Below, piece after piece: positions 7,765 through 15,731 of a DNA stretch of 64,000 nucleotides; position 1 is the first letter of the stretch, and each line of letters begins with the position of its first letter. Source of the DNA: Sphingomonadales bacterium (lineage in GTDB: Bacteria; Pseudomonadota; Alphaproteobacteria; Sphingomonadales; Sphingomonadaceae); assembly GCA_016704425.1 (NCBI GenBank), contig JADJAC010000011.1, positions 186,001-250,000 on the forward strand, in the 5' to 3' direction. The position numbers and the translations under genes were made by a program. A model generated the notes under the pieces. That model worked only from the letters and a program-made list of their open reading frames with translations, made no database searches and was not told where the DNA came from.

Positions 7765-8870
7765 TTCTTGCCGAACGCCTCCACGCGACGGGCGACGTCC
7801 GCACGCATGTTCGCCCAGAACAGGCTGTAGTCATACATGTGGTAATTGTTGTTCGGCAGGACATAGGGGCCAAGGTCGGGACCGGTGCCGATCAGCAGGA
7901 AGCCCTTGGCATCGCACCGCGCCGGTGCGCCGCCCTGGATGATTTCGCCCTGGCTGAAATCCGCCGAACTCTTGAGTATGCCGCGATTTGCACTGGCCGG
8001 TGCCGAACCGCCCATCCCGCCCGTCAAGGGGTTGGTGCACAAGTAGCGATCGCCCCGTCGCGATTTGCCCGCAAGGCCCGGAATGGCCTCGAACAGGTCC
8101 ATCGTATCCGCATATCCCGCCGGCTCGGCATAGCTTTGCCATGACAGGATGCAGCCCGTCTGGTCGGGCCGTTCGCACGGCGGCAGGCCAAGCGCAGGCA
8201 GGTCGGCAGTCACGGGGACGGGCCAGCCAATGACATAGGCCGCGACGATTCGGCTGGCGATCGGCTTGCCGGCAATCCGGTCTTTCAACAGGCGCGCAAG
8301 GTGCATCGATCCCTGGCTGTGCGCGGCAAGGATGATTGGCGTGTCGGAATTCCGATTGGCCATGAATGCGTCAAATGCAGCGAGCACATCGCGATAGGCG
8401 CTTTCGAGCGCGCGCTGCCCCTCAGGCTTTTCGGTCAGGAATGCGCCGAGCGTGGCCTGGCGGTACCGCGGAATCCAGATATCCCTGGCGTTTCCGAAAA
8501 CGCTCGCCTGGGCGCGAACAAACTTGATCGCGCGGTCATTGGCTTCCGCATCGTTCAGCGGAGCGTTCCAGTGCGCGCGGTCCAGGTAACTGGTCGGGTG
8601 AATGAAGAAGACCGATGCGTTGATCCGCGCCGGTTCGGCGGCAAACCCCTTTGGGGTCCATCGCGCGGGATTGTCTGCTTTGCCGGGACGCGCGATCCAC
8701 ATATCATTGTGCGCATAGGTATCGGCTGGCGGCGGCGAGAGCGCTGTAAATGGCTCTCCCGGAACCAGTGCCAGGCGCGACAGTTGCAGCCCGAACAGGC
8801 GAAGTGCGAGGAGGACCGCGATCACAAGGACGATCAGGGCGGCCACGATATAGAGAAACTTGCGAGCCAT
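7761..8870 (-). CDS. DUF3089 alpha/beta-hydrolase-like membrane-anchored protein
   Basis: 369 residues with one N-terminal transmembrane helix (FLYIVAALIVLVIAVLLALR), so the main domain is probably periplasmic. A nucleophile-elbow-like AHSQGS sits mid-protein, and FFIHPTSYLDR and MYDYSLFWANMR match the DUF3089 family. The likely fold is an alpha/beta hydrolase with Ser as nucleophile; the substrate is unknown. It lies 9 bases after dinB and overlaps ruvX by four bases, suggesting a dinB-hydrolase-ruvX transcript. Confidence 0.82.
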   Translation of the reverse strand: MARKFLYIVAALIVLVIAVLLALRLFGLQLSRLALVPGEPFTALSPPPADTYAHNDMWIARPGKADNPARWTPKGFAAEPARINASVFFIHPTSYLDRAHWNAPLNDAEANDRAIKFVRAQASVFGNARDIWIPRYRQATLGAFLTEKPEGQRALESAYRDVLAAFDAFMANRNSDTPIILAAHSQGSMHLARLLKDRIAGKPIASRIVAAYVIGWPVPVTADLPALGLPPCERPDQTGCILSWQSYAEPAGYADTMDLFEAIPGLAGKSRRGDRYLCTNPLTGGMGGSAPASANRGILKSSADFSQGEIIQGGAPARCDAKGFLLIGTGPDLGPYVLPNNNYHMYDYSLFWANMRADVARRVEAFGKK

Positions 8871-8879
8871 TCGGGCTTC

Positions 8880-9977
8880 CTATGCCGCTGCGTCGCCAAA
8901 GTCCAACAGCGGCTGGACGGGTTCCGGCGCTTCGCCCTTGTCAAGATTTGACAATGTCACACCCAGCAACCGCACGCCCTCCTGCAGGGGAAGGAGCGTG
9001 TTGAGAAGAAGCTGCACAATCTCCTCAATCTGTTCGGGGCTGGAGATCGGGCGGACGACCGAGCGGCTTCGCGTCACGGTCCTGAAGCTTGCGGTCCTGA
9101 GCTTCATGGTCACGGTTCGGCCGCTGACATCATATTTGCCGCACCAGCGCGCAACCGAAGCGATCAGCGGGCGAAGCTCGGCCATGCAGGCGTCGCCGGT
9201 TGTCAGATCCTCGCCGAAAGTGGTTTCGGAGCCGACCGACTTGCGCTCCTGATGCGGATTGACCGGCCGGTGGTCGATCCCCCGGGAGGCCCAGTAATAA
9301 TATCCGCCTGATTTGCCGAAGTGCCGGTCAAGGAATTCGCGCGACTGCGCGCGGATGTCGGCGCCGATCACAAGGCCCAGCCGTTCCATTTTGGCGGCGG
9401 TCGCGGGCCCCACGCCATAGAATTTCCTGACCGGCAAAGCCGCGACGAAGTCCGGGCCTTTTGCGGGCGTGATGACGCACAGGCCGTCGGGCTTGTTCTG
9501 GTCCGAGGCAATCTTTGCGATGAACTTGTTGTAGGACACGCCAGCGGAGGCGGTCAGCCCGGTTTCCGCGCGGATCGCAGCACGGATTTCCTCGGCAATC
9601 TGGGTGGCAGACGCAATGCCCAAAAGGTTTTCTGTCACGTCGAGATAGGCTTCATCGAGCGAGAGTGGTTGGACGAGCGGGGTGTAGCGTTCGAATATGT
9701 CCCGGATCTGGCGGGAGACCCGGCGATAAACCTCGAACCGATGCGGCACGAAGATCAGGTCGGGGCACAGCCGTCGCGCCTTGGCCGAGGCCATTGCCGA
9801 CCGCACGCCGAAGACGCGCGCCTCATAGCTTGCCGCGGCGACCACGCCGCGCGGCCCCATCCCGCCAACGGCAACCGGCTTGCCCCGCAACGCCGGATCA
9901 TCGCGCTGCTCGCATGACGCAAAAAAGGCATCCATGTCGATATGGATGATCTTGCGGATCAACGGGACATCGTTCAC
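8880..9977 (-). CDS. dinB: DNA polymerase IV (SOS translesion polymerase)
   Basis: A 365-residue Y-family polymerase. IIHIDMDAFFASCEQRDDP holds the first catalytic Asp, and SLDEAYLDVT holds the second acidic pair. GVSYNKFIAKIASDQNKPDG and the little-finger region follow. The C terminus QPLLDF matches a beta-clamp-binding peptide. The GTG at 9975-9977 is preferred: it is the first plausible start before the conserved IRKIIHIDMDAFF. No Shine-Dalgarno precedes it, but a sigma70-like promoter places transcription start near the GTG, so the message may be leaderless. A LexA box covers the start. Confidence 0.93.
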   Translation of the reverse strand: MNDVPLIRKIIHIDMDAFFASCEQRDDPALRGKPVAVGGMGPRGVVAAASYEARVFGVRSAMASAKARRLCPDLIFVPHRFEVYRRVSRQIRDIFERYTPLVQPLSLDEAYLDVTENLLGIASATQIAEEIRAAIRAETGLTASAGVSYNKFIAKIASDQNKPDGLCVITPAKGPDFVAALPVRKFYGVGPATAAKMERLGLVIGADIRAQSREFLDRHFGKSGGYYYWASRGIDHRPVNPHQERKSVGSETTFGEDLTTGDACMAELRPLIASVARWCGKYDVSGRTVTMKLRTASFRTVTRSRSVVRPISSPEQIEEIVQLLLNTLLPLQEGVRLLGVTLSNLDKGEAPEPVQPLLDFGDAAA

Positions 9978-9986
9978 GCTGTGTTC
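9972..9986 (-). promoter_or_regulatory. LexA (SOS) box of dinB
   Basis: GTTC at 9972-9975, seven bases, GTTC at 9983-9986: an exact match to the alphaproteobacterial LexA site GTTC-N7-GTTC. It covers the dinB start codon and touches the -10 element, an ideal position for repression. Confidence 0.8.
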
Positions 9987-10013
9987 TATAGGTCGATAGA
10001 CCGAGGATGCCAA
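9985..10013 (-). promoter_or_regulatory. Sigma70-type promoter of dinB
   Basis: On the minus strand TTGGCA (10008-10013) and TATAGA (9985-9990) are separated by 17 bases. Transcription would start about seven bases after the -10, at or next to the GTG start at 9977. Confidence 0.6.
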
Positions 10014-10026
10014 GTTCGACACCGCA

Positions 10027-10048
10027 AATCGTCGCAGGGGCGACGATT
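10027..10048 (-). terminator. Hairpin after the superoxide dismutase gene
   Basis: AATCGTCGC (10027-10035) and GCGACGATT (10040-10048) form a perfect nine-base stem with an AGGG loop, starting directly after the stop codon at 10049-10051. It separates the superoxide dismutase gene from dinB. Confidence 0.65.
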
Positions 10049-10741
10049 CTAGCCGCTCGCCTTTGAAAATCGATTGTCCGCGGTCGACCAATTGATCGTC
10101 GCCATGTAAGCATCGACATAGGCCCCGGCCTTGCTGCCATAATCCATCGCATAGGCATGTTCGAACATGTCCAGCACCAGCAGCGGGGTACCGCCGGCAA
10201 AAGCCATGCTGTGGTCGTTTGCCCATTGGTTGAGAAGGCGTCCGCCACGCTCCATCCAGTTGAGGACAACCCAGCCAGATCCGCCGCCAAGAGCCTTGCC
10301 CATCCCGATGAATTCGATGCGCCACTTGTCCATACTGCCAAAGTCGCGCTCGATCTGGTGGGCGAGCTTTGGGCCGGGCCCGGTTGGCGCGCCAAGGCAG
10401 GAAAAATAGAGTTCGTGCAGGAACATCGAATTCTGCGCGATCAGCTCTTCGCGCTTCAGGCCGTTGATCAGGAAGCCCGGCGCCGTCCCAGGATCGAGCT
10501 TGGCGAATTCAGTCGCAATTGCCCCCAGCCGTTTGACGGCGCCGACATAATTGTTGTCGTGATGGCTGGTCAGCAGCTTTTCAGACAGGCCAGTGATTGT
10601 CTTTGGGTCGAAAGGGAGGGGCTTTGGCGCATAGGCAATCGCCGGTGCTGCGGTCTGCGCCACGGCGATCCCCGGCGCGATTGCCGCCGCGCCGAGTGTG
10701 ACCCCTAACATTTCGCGTCGATCAAGGCTGATTTCGGGCAT
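10049..10741 (-). CDS. Exported Fe/Mn superoxide dismutase-like protein with Tat-type signal
   Basis: 230 residues. The N terminus carries a twin-arginine motif (LDRREMLG) followed by a hydrophobic stretch and AVAQ, predicting Tat export. The SOD domain has metal-ligand candidates in LTSHHDNNYV, NSMFLHELYF and DMFEHAYAMDY (Asp and His of the DxWEH motif, with Trp replaced by Phe). The first ligand helix is shorter than in cytosolic SodB, typical of a distinct exported branch. Detoxification of periplasmic superoxide is expected but not proven; the changed active-site residues leave activity open. GAAGGA precedes the ATG. It is divergent from gatC. Confidence 0.85.
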   Translation of the reverse strand: MPEISLDRREMLGVTLGAAAIAPGIAVAQTAAPAIAYAPKPLPFDPKTITGLSEKLLTSHHDNNYVGAVKRLGAIATEFAKLDPGTAPGFLINGLKREELIAQNSMFLHELYFSCLGAPTGPGPKLAHQIERDFGSMDKWRIEFIGMGKALGGGSGWVVLNWMERGGRLLNQWANDHSMAFAGGTPLLVLDMFEHAYAMDYGSKAGAYVDAYMATINWSTADNRFSKASG

Positions 10742-10795
10742 GGAAGGTTCCTTCGCGCTTGCCGTTTTGGTGGGGCAATGATAGCGGCCCGCGCC

Positions 10796-11083
10796 ATGTC
10801 CGTCGATAGCGCAACCGTCCGCAGGATCGCCTCGCTTGCCCGCATTGCCACAAGCGATGCGGAGGTTGAGGCCATGGTCCCCGAACTCAACAACATCCTT
10901 GGCTGGATCGAGCAGCTTGGCGAAGTCGATACATCTGCCGTCCAGCCCATGACTGCGGTGATCGCCAATACGCTGCGGCTGCGCGATGATGTCGTGACGG
11001 ACGGAGACATTCGGGACAGGGTCCTCGCCAATGCGCCGGCTGCTGAACACGGCTTCTTCGGCGTGCCGAAGGTGATCGAATAA
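10796..11083 (+). CDS. gatC: Asp/Glu-tRNA amidotransferase subunit C
   Basis: 95 residues, beginning MSVDSATVRRIASLARIATS and continuing ELNNILGWIEQLGEVDTS and LRLRDDVVTDG, the standard GatC pattern. GatC is the small clamp that holds GatA and GatB together. The ATG at 10796 matches the family start; an in-frame ATG at 10778 would add six residues. The stop overlaps the gatA start (TAATG). Confidence 0.94.
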   Translation: MSVDSATVRRIASLARIATSDAEVEAMVPELNNILGWIEQLGEVDTSAVQPMTAVIANTLRLRDDVVTDGDIRDRVLANAPAAEHGFFGVPKVIE

Positions 11084-12564
11084 TGGCGGGCATTACCGAC
11101 CTCGGCATCGCAAGCATCCGCGACGGCTTTCGCGCCGGAGACTTTTCTGCGCGCGAAGTGGCCGATGCCTTCAACACGGCGGTTGCCGGAGCCAAGGCGC
11201 TGAACGCTTTCATCGTCGAAACACCGGATCACGCCATTGCCGCGGCCGAACAGGCGGATCGTGACCGCAGTGAAGGCACGCTCAAACCTCTCTCCGGTGT
11301 TCCCATCGGCATGAAGGACCTTTTCGCGACGCGTGGCGTGCAGACAACCGCTGCAAGCCACATCCTCGAAGGCTTCAAGCCAGAATATGAATCGACCGTT
11401 TCCGCCCGACTCTGGGCGGCGGGCGCGGGCATGCTCGGCAAGCTCAACATGGACCAGTTCGCGATGGGCTCCTCCAACGAGACCAGCGCGTTCGGCAATG
11501 TGATATCACCCTGGCGGCGCAACGATGGCGGCAATGCACCCCTCGCGCCCGGAGGCTCGTCCGGCGGCTCGTCGTCGGCTATTGCAGCACGGATCGTGCC
11601 CGGCGCGACTGGCACGGACACGGGCGGATCGATCCGCCAGCCTGCGGCGTTTACAGGTATTTCGGGGATCAAGCCGACCTATGGCCGGTGTTCCCGTTGG
11701 GGCATTGTCGCCTTTGCGTCTTCGCTCGACCAGGCCGGACCAATGGCGCGCGACGTCAAGGATTGCGCCATCCTGCTGGAGGCGATGTCCGGCTTTGATC
11801 CCAAGGATTCGACCTCGCTCGACCTGCCCGTGCCCAACTGGGAGACGGGGCTGTCCGGCGATCTCAGGGGCAAGCGGATCGGCATCCCCAAGGAGTATCG
11901 GGTCGACGGCATGCCGGGCGAAATCGATGCGCTCTGGGAAAAGGGCATTGCTTGGGTGAAGGACGCAGGCGCCGAAGTGGTCGAGGTTTCGCTGCCACAC
12001 ACCAAATATGCGCTGCCTGCCTATTACATCATCGCGCCAGCTGAAGCGTCCTCGAACCTCGCGCGCTATGACGGCGTGCGTTATGGCCTGCGCGAACTGC
12101 CGGAAGGGGCCGGGTTGCAGGACATGTATGCGGCAACCCGCGCGGCGGGCTTTGGCGCAGAGGTGAAGCGGCGCATCCTGATTGGCACCTATGTGCTGAG
12201 CGCCGGCTTCTACGATGCCTATTACACGCAGGCGCAGAAGGTCCGCACGCTGATTGCGCGCGATTTCGATGCGGCTTGGGAATTGTGCGACCTGCTTTTG
12301 ACGCCGACGGCCCCCTCTGCGGCCTTTGCGCTGGGCGAAAAGAGTGCCGATCCACTGGCAATGTACCTGAACGACGTTTTCACCGTGCCAAGCTCGCTGG
12401 CGGGCCTTCCTGCAATGTCGGTACCGGCTGGGCTCGATGGGCAGGGCCTGCCGCTCGGGCTTCAGGTCATCGGCAAGGCGCTTGACGAACAGGGCGTGCT
12501 GAACGCCGGGCTCGCAATTGAGGAACGGGCCGGCTTCACGGCCCGTCCGGAGGCGTGGTGGTAA
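11083..12564 (+). CDS. gatA: Asp/Glu-tRNA amidotransferase subunit A (glutaminase)
   Basis: 493 residues with the amidase signature. The Lys of GVPIGMKDLF, the Ser of PGGSSGGSSSAIAA and the nucleophile Ser of GTDTGGSIRQPA form the Ser-cisSer-Lys triad. It releases ammonia from glutamine for the transamidation of Glu-tRNA(Gln) and Asp-tRNA(Asn) by GatB. The gene order gatC-gatA-gatB is compact, with the next start two bases after this stop. Confidence 0.97.
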   Translation: MAGITDLGIASIRDGFRAGDFSAREVADAFNTAVAGAKALNAFIVETPDHAIAAAEQADRDRSEGTLKPLSGVPIGMKDLFATRGVQTTAASHILEGFKPEYESTVSARLWAAGAGMLGKLNMDQFAMGSSNETSAFGNVISPWRRNDGGNAPLAPGGSSGGSSSAIAARIVPGATGTDTGGSIRQPAAFTGISGIKPTYGRCSRWGIVAFASSLDQAGPMARDVKDCAILLEAMSGFDPKDSTSLDLPVPNWETGLSGDLRGKRIGIPKEYRVDGMPGEIDALWEKGIAWVKDAGAEVVEVSLPHTKYALPAYYIIAPAEASSNLARYDGVRYGLRELPEGAGLQDMYAATRAAGFGAEVKRRILIGTYVLSAGFYDAYYTQAQKVRTLIARDFDAAWELCDLLLTPTAPSAAFALGEKSADPLAMYLNDVFTVPSSLAGLPAMSVPAGLDGQGLPLGLQVIGKALDEQGVLNAGLAIEERAGFTARPEAWW

Positions 12565-12565
12565 G

Positions 12566-14020
12566 ATGAGCAACTATCGCATCCAGGGCGCAACCGGTGA
12601 GTGGGAAGTCGTGATCGGTCTTGAGGTTCATGCCCAGATCACCTCGAACGCCAAGCTGTTTTCCGGCGCCTCGACTGCCTTCGGGTCGGAACCGAACACC
12701 AATGTCTCGCTCGTCGATGCAGCGATGCCCGGCATGCTGCCTGTGCCCAATGCCGAATGCGTGAAGCAGGCGGTGCGGACCGGCCTTGCCATCGATGCCC
12801 AGATCCACCGTTGGAGCCGGTTCGACCGCAAGAATTATTTCTACGCCGATCTGCCGCAGGGTTACCAGATTTCGCAGCTCTATCATCCGATCGTGGGTGA
12901 AGGGTCGCTGACAGTCGAGACCGACGAAGGCGAAAAGGTCATCGGTGTCGAGCGCATCCATATCGAGCAGGACGCGGGCAAGCTGATGCACGACCAGCAT
13001 CCGACCATGTCCTATGTCGATCTCAATCGCTGTGGCGTTGCGCTGATGGAAATCGTGTCCAAGCCGGACATGCGGTCGCCTGCCGAGGCCGGGGCCTATA
13101 TGAAGAAGCTCAGGGCCATCCTGCGCTATGTCGGCTCGTGCGACGGCAATATGGAGCAGGGCTCGATGCGCGCGGACGTGAACGTCTCGGTGCGGAAGCC
13201 CGGCGCAGAGTTCGGCACGCGGACGGAAACGAAGAACGTCAATTCGGTGCGCTTCATCCAGCAGGTCGTGGAATATGAAGCACGGCGCCAGGTTGATGTG
13301 ATCGAAGAGGGTGGCACGATTGTCCAGGAAACCCGCCTGTTCGATCCCGACAAGGGAGTGACGCGGTCGATGCGATCAAAGGAAGATGCGCATGATTATC
13401 GCTATTTCCCCGATCCCGACCTTCTGCCGCTCGTCCTGACGGAAGACTTTGTCGAGGAATGCAAGGCAAGCCTGCCTGAGCTCCCCGATGCCAAGCGGCA
13501 GCGCTATGTCGATGCGCTGGGCATCACGCCTTACAATGCCGATGTCATCACGTCGGATGTCGAGACCGCGCGCTGGTTCGAGGCGCTACTGGCGGCCGGT
13601 GCCGAGGCAAAGGCTGGCGCGAACTGGCTGACGTCCGAGCTGTTCGGCGCGCTCAACCGGCTCGGCAAGGATATTGGCCAGAGCCCGGTCAGTCCGGAAC
13701 AGGCGGCCCAGTTGCTCGGGCTTGTCGCAGACGGCACGCTCTCGGGCAGCCTTGCCAAGCAGGTTTTCGAAATCATGCTCGAAACCGGAGACGATCCTGC
13801 AAGGATCGTCGAGGAAAAGGGCCTGAAGCAGACAAGCGATACGGGCGCCATCGAAGCGGCCATCGCCGAAATCCTGAGCGCCAATGCGGACAAGGTCGAC
13901 CAGTACAAGGATGGCAAGGAAGCCCTGTTCGGCTTCTTCGTGGGCCAGACGATGAAGGCCATGGCCGGCAAGGCCAATCCCAAGGTTGTGAACGAGTTGC
14001 TGAAGAAGGCGCTCAGTTGA
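12566..14020 (+). CDS. gatB: Asp/Glu-tRNA amidotransferase subunit B
   Basis: 484 residues: WEVVIGLEVHAQITSNAKLF (catalytic cradle), FDRKNYFYADLPQGYQISQ, and EIVSKPDMRSPAEAGAYMKK. The C-terminal YqeY-like tRNA-binding domain includes LAKQVFEIMLETG and ends KVVNELLKKALS. It phosphorylates the misacylated tRNA and transfers ammonia from GatA. GGAGG lies nine bases before the ATG. The frame extends back to 12518 inside gatA, which is discarded. Confidence 0.97.
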   Translation: MSNYRIQGATGEWEVVIGLEVHAQITSNAKLFSGASTAFGSEPNTNVSLVDAAMPGMLPVPNAECVKQAVRTGLAIDAQIHRWSRFDRKNYFYADLPQGYQISQLYHPIVGEGSLTVETDEGEKVIGVERIHIEQDAGKLMHDQHPTMSYVDLNRCGVALMEIVSKPDMRSPAEAGAYMKKLRAILRYVGSCDGNMEQGSMRADVNVSVRKPGAEFGTRTETKNVNSVRFIQQVVEYEARRQVDVIEEGGTIVQETRLFDPDKGVTRSMRSKEDAHDYRYFPDPDLLPLVLTEDFVEECKASLPELPDAKRQRYVDALGITPYNADVITSDVETARWFEALLAAGAEAKAGANWLTSELFGALNRLGKDIGQSPVSPEQAAQLLGLVADGTLSGSLAKQVFEIMLETGDDPARIVEEKGLKQTSDTGAIEAAIAEILSANADKVDQYKDGKEALFGFFVGQTMKAMAGKANPKVVNELLKKALS

Positions 14021-14031
14021 GGCCGGAAAAC

Positions 14032-14058
14032 AAGCCCCGTTCGCGTTGACCGGGGCTT
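14032..14058. terminator. Hairpin between gatB and the secreted paralogs
   Basis: AAGCCCCG (14032-14039) and CGGGGCTT (14051-14058) form an eight-base stem with an 11-base loop, 12 bases after the gatB stop in a convergent gap. It lacks a strong T-run. Confidence 0.6.
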
Positions 14059-14065
14059 GCCGGGG

Positions 14066-14716
14066 TTAGCCTATCTTCTTCGTCGCCATCGATCTGCGGG
14101 CGTTGTTGGCATATTCCTCGAAATTCTTCTTGAAGACGCTGACCAGCTCGCCAAGCGCGGCTTCGACATTTTCGCCTTCCTTGGGCGGGAAAAGCGACAG
14201 TCCATTGCCGCCCCAGGCCTTGTATTCGAAGTCGATCTTCTGATCGTTGCCAAAATTGCGGATCATGAAGAGTGTCCGCAGCGACCGGCCGTAAATTGCC
14301 GCCTTCTGGTAGAACACATCGGCCACGATCAGCTCTGAATAGCAACTTGCCTGTGAGTCGGAACGTCGGGTTTTGATCTTGTTCATCGACTTGCGTTCCA
14401 GCGGCTGATCATGACGGACCACCACTGTGCCCGGGGCCAGCTTGATGAGAGTCGCGAGATCGAGCGATTGCAGCGCATCGAGCTGGCTCGGGCTGTCGAG
14501 CGCACTCGCGAGCGATGCCTTGTTGTTTGCATCCGTACCGCTGTGGATCATGGCGTCGATCAGGCCGCCACCCAGAAGCCCGGTGGTGACCGAGGTCATC
14601 CGTTCTGCTGGCCAGACATGAAGTTCGCACGGGTTTGCAGGAGCCGCCTCCTGGGCCATAGCTGGGCTCAACACGCCGAGCGACGCCGCCGCAGCCATTT
14701 TCACTATCCAACGCAT
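14066..14716 (-). CDS. Secreted protein of unknown function, paralog 1
   Basis: 216 residues with a signal peptide (MRWIVKMAAAASLGVLSPAM, cleaved after AMAQ). No recognised domain. It shares an ordered set of blocks with the next gene upstream: PCELHVWP, then SQASCYSELIVADVFYQ, GRSLRTLFMIRNFG, and LSLFPPKEGEN. Two conserved cysteines (in CELHVWP and CYSEL) could form a disulfide. An excellent AGGAGG lies six bases before the ATG. The two genes sit head-to-tail 34 bases apart, consistent with tandem duplication followed by strong divergence. Confidence 0.8.
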   Translation of the reverse strand: MRWIVKMAAAASLGVLSPAMAQEAAPANPCELHVWPAERMTSVTTGLLGGGLIDAMIHSGTDANNKASLASALDSPSQLDALQSLDLATLIKLAPGTVVVRHDQPLERKSMNKIKTRRSDSQASCYSELIVADVFYQKAAIYGRSLRTLFMIRNFGNDQKIDFEYKAWGGNGLSLFPPKEGENVEAALGELVSVFKKNFEEYANNARRSMATKKIG

Positions 14717-14750
14717 TTACATCCTCCTGCTTCTGCTTTTTGAAATGACC

Positions 14751-15407
14751 TCATTTCGCCTTGCCCTTGGGCGGCAGCATCGCCTTTGCGAGATACCCGC
14801 CGAACAAGACTGCATTGTTTCGATACGCGCCCTGCAATTCCGTCATCGACGGCTCGTTGTCGGCAGGCGTCTTGGGGGGGAAGAGCTTGAGCGGCGTGCG
14901 CGCCCAGGTGCTGAAGCTGCGCAGTGGAGATTGCGCGTCCCCAAAATCGCGAAACCGAAAGAGCGTCTTGAGGGAACTTCCGTTCACAACGTCCTGTTGG
15001 AAGAACACATCATCTGCGATCAACTCAGCGTAGCAAGGGGTTTGCGAGGCCACCAAGCGCGCGCTTCCGGACCGCGCTTCGCGGCTCGCGAGCGGTTCTT
15101 CGTGAATTACGGTCTTGAACTGCGCCAAGCCCAGCGTGCCAGGCAAATCCAGCTGTGAAAGCAGATTGGCCTGTAGGCGAGAGTCGATGGGATCGGCTGG
15201 CACGGGCGGATATCCATCACGCTGCGTGACGGCTCCGTCGACAATGCCACCATGCCACCATCCATGATAGATGGAGCGCAAGCCCGAACTCGGCCAGACG
15301 TGGAGTTCGCAGGCTTGCGGGAGGGACGACGGGCTCGCATCCTGAGCGGTCAAATCGCCCGCTTGCAGCATTGCAAGCACCGCGACCAAAAATCTGCTCC
15401 AATTCAC
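14751..15407 (-). CDS. Secreted protein of unknown function, paralog 2
   Basis: 218 residues from a GTG at 15405-15407. The N terminus VNWSRFLVAVLAMLQAGDLT reads as a signal peptide, and GGTGGGG is a plausible ribosome site. The frame is open to 15533, but that extension lacks secretion features. Conserved blocks shared with paralog 1 are ACELHVWPSSG, QTPCYAELIADDVFFQQ, GSSLKTLFRFRDFG, and LKLFPPKTPADN. The GIVDG/GLIDA segment after the first block also matches. Function unknown; the start choice is moderately certain. Confidence 0.75.
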   Translation of the reverse strand: MNWSRFLVAVLAMLQAGDLTAQDASPSSLPQACELHVWPSSGLRSIYHGWWHGGIVDGAVTQRDGYPPVPADPIDSRLQANLLSQLDLPGTLGLAQFKTVIHEEPLASREARSGSARLVASQTPCYAELIADDVFFQQDVVNGSSLKTLFRFRDFGDAQSPLRSFSTWARTPLKLFPPKTPADNEPSMTELQGAYRNNAVLFGGYLAKAMLPPKGKAK

Positions 15408-15536
15408 GCCAGCCCCACCGATCCGAGATTTTCCCAGTTGGCATTTTGGGTAACTGCAGTTCCTTTGCATTGCAATGCCGCCAATACGGCAGTTTTTGCG
15501 GAGCGAGCCCGGCGGTCGCAAAACTGTCTGCAACCC

Positions 15537-15564
15537 TTGCCCTTGCGCATGAACGCGCTATAGA
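15537..15564 (+). promoter_or_regulatory. Promoter of tRNA-Leu
   Basis: TTGCCC at 15537-15542, 16 bases, TATAGA at 15559-15564, ending 21 bases before the mature tRNA 5' end. A good sigma70-type match for a stable RNA gene. Confidence 0.6.
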
Positions 15565-15585
15565 GCCGCCCCTGACTGGGCTCGT

Positions 15586-15670
15586 GCGGGCGTGGCGGAA
15601 CTGGTAGACGCGCCAGATTTAGGTTCTGGTATCGAAAGGTGTGGGGGTTCGAGTCCCTTCGCCCGCACCA
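15586..15670 (+). tRNA. tRNA-Leu (anticodon TAG)
   Basis: An 85-base class II tRNA. The acceptor arm GCGGGCG (15586-15592) pairs with CGCCCGC (15660-15666), followed by A and an encoded CCA (15668-15670). The anticodon stem CCAGA/TCTGG closes loop TTTAGGT, giving anticodon TAG. A long variable arm and GGTTCGAGTCCC in the T arm fit leucine. It reads CUA and related Leu codons. It lies 61 bases before trigger factor. Confidence 0.96.
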
Positions 15671-15731
15671 GAACGGGCCGTGCACCAAAGCGGGCCGTTT
15701 TACATTGGACTCAAGGATTGATTGGCTGAAC

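Noticed and set aside
15639..15731. An N-terminally extended trigger factor
   Set aside because: The extra frame runs over the tRNA gene and has no ribosome site; the ATG at 15732 matches the family.
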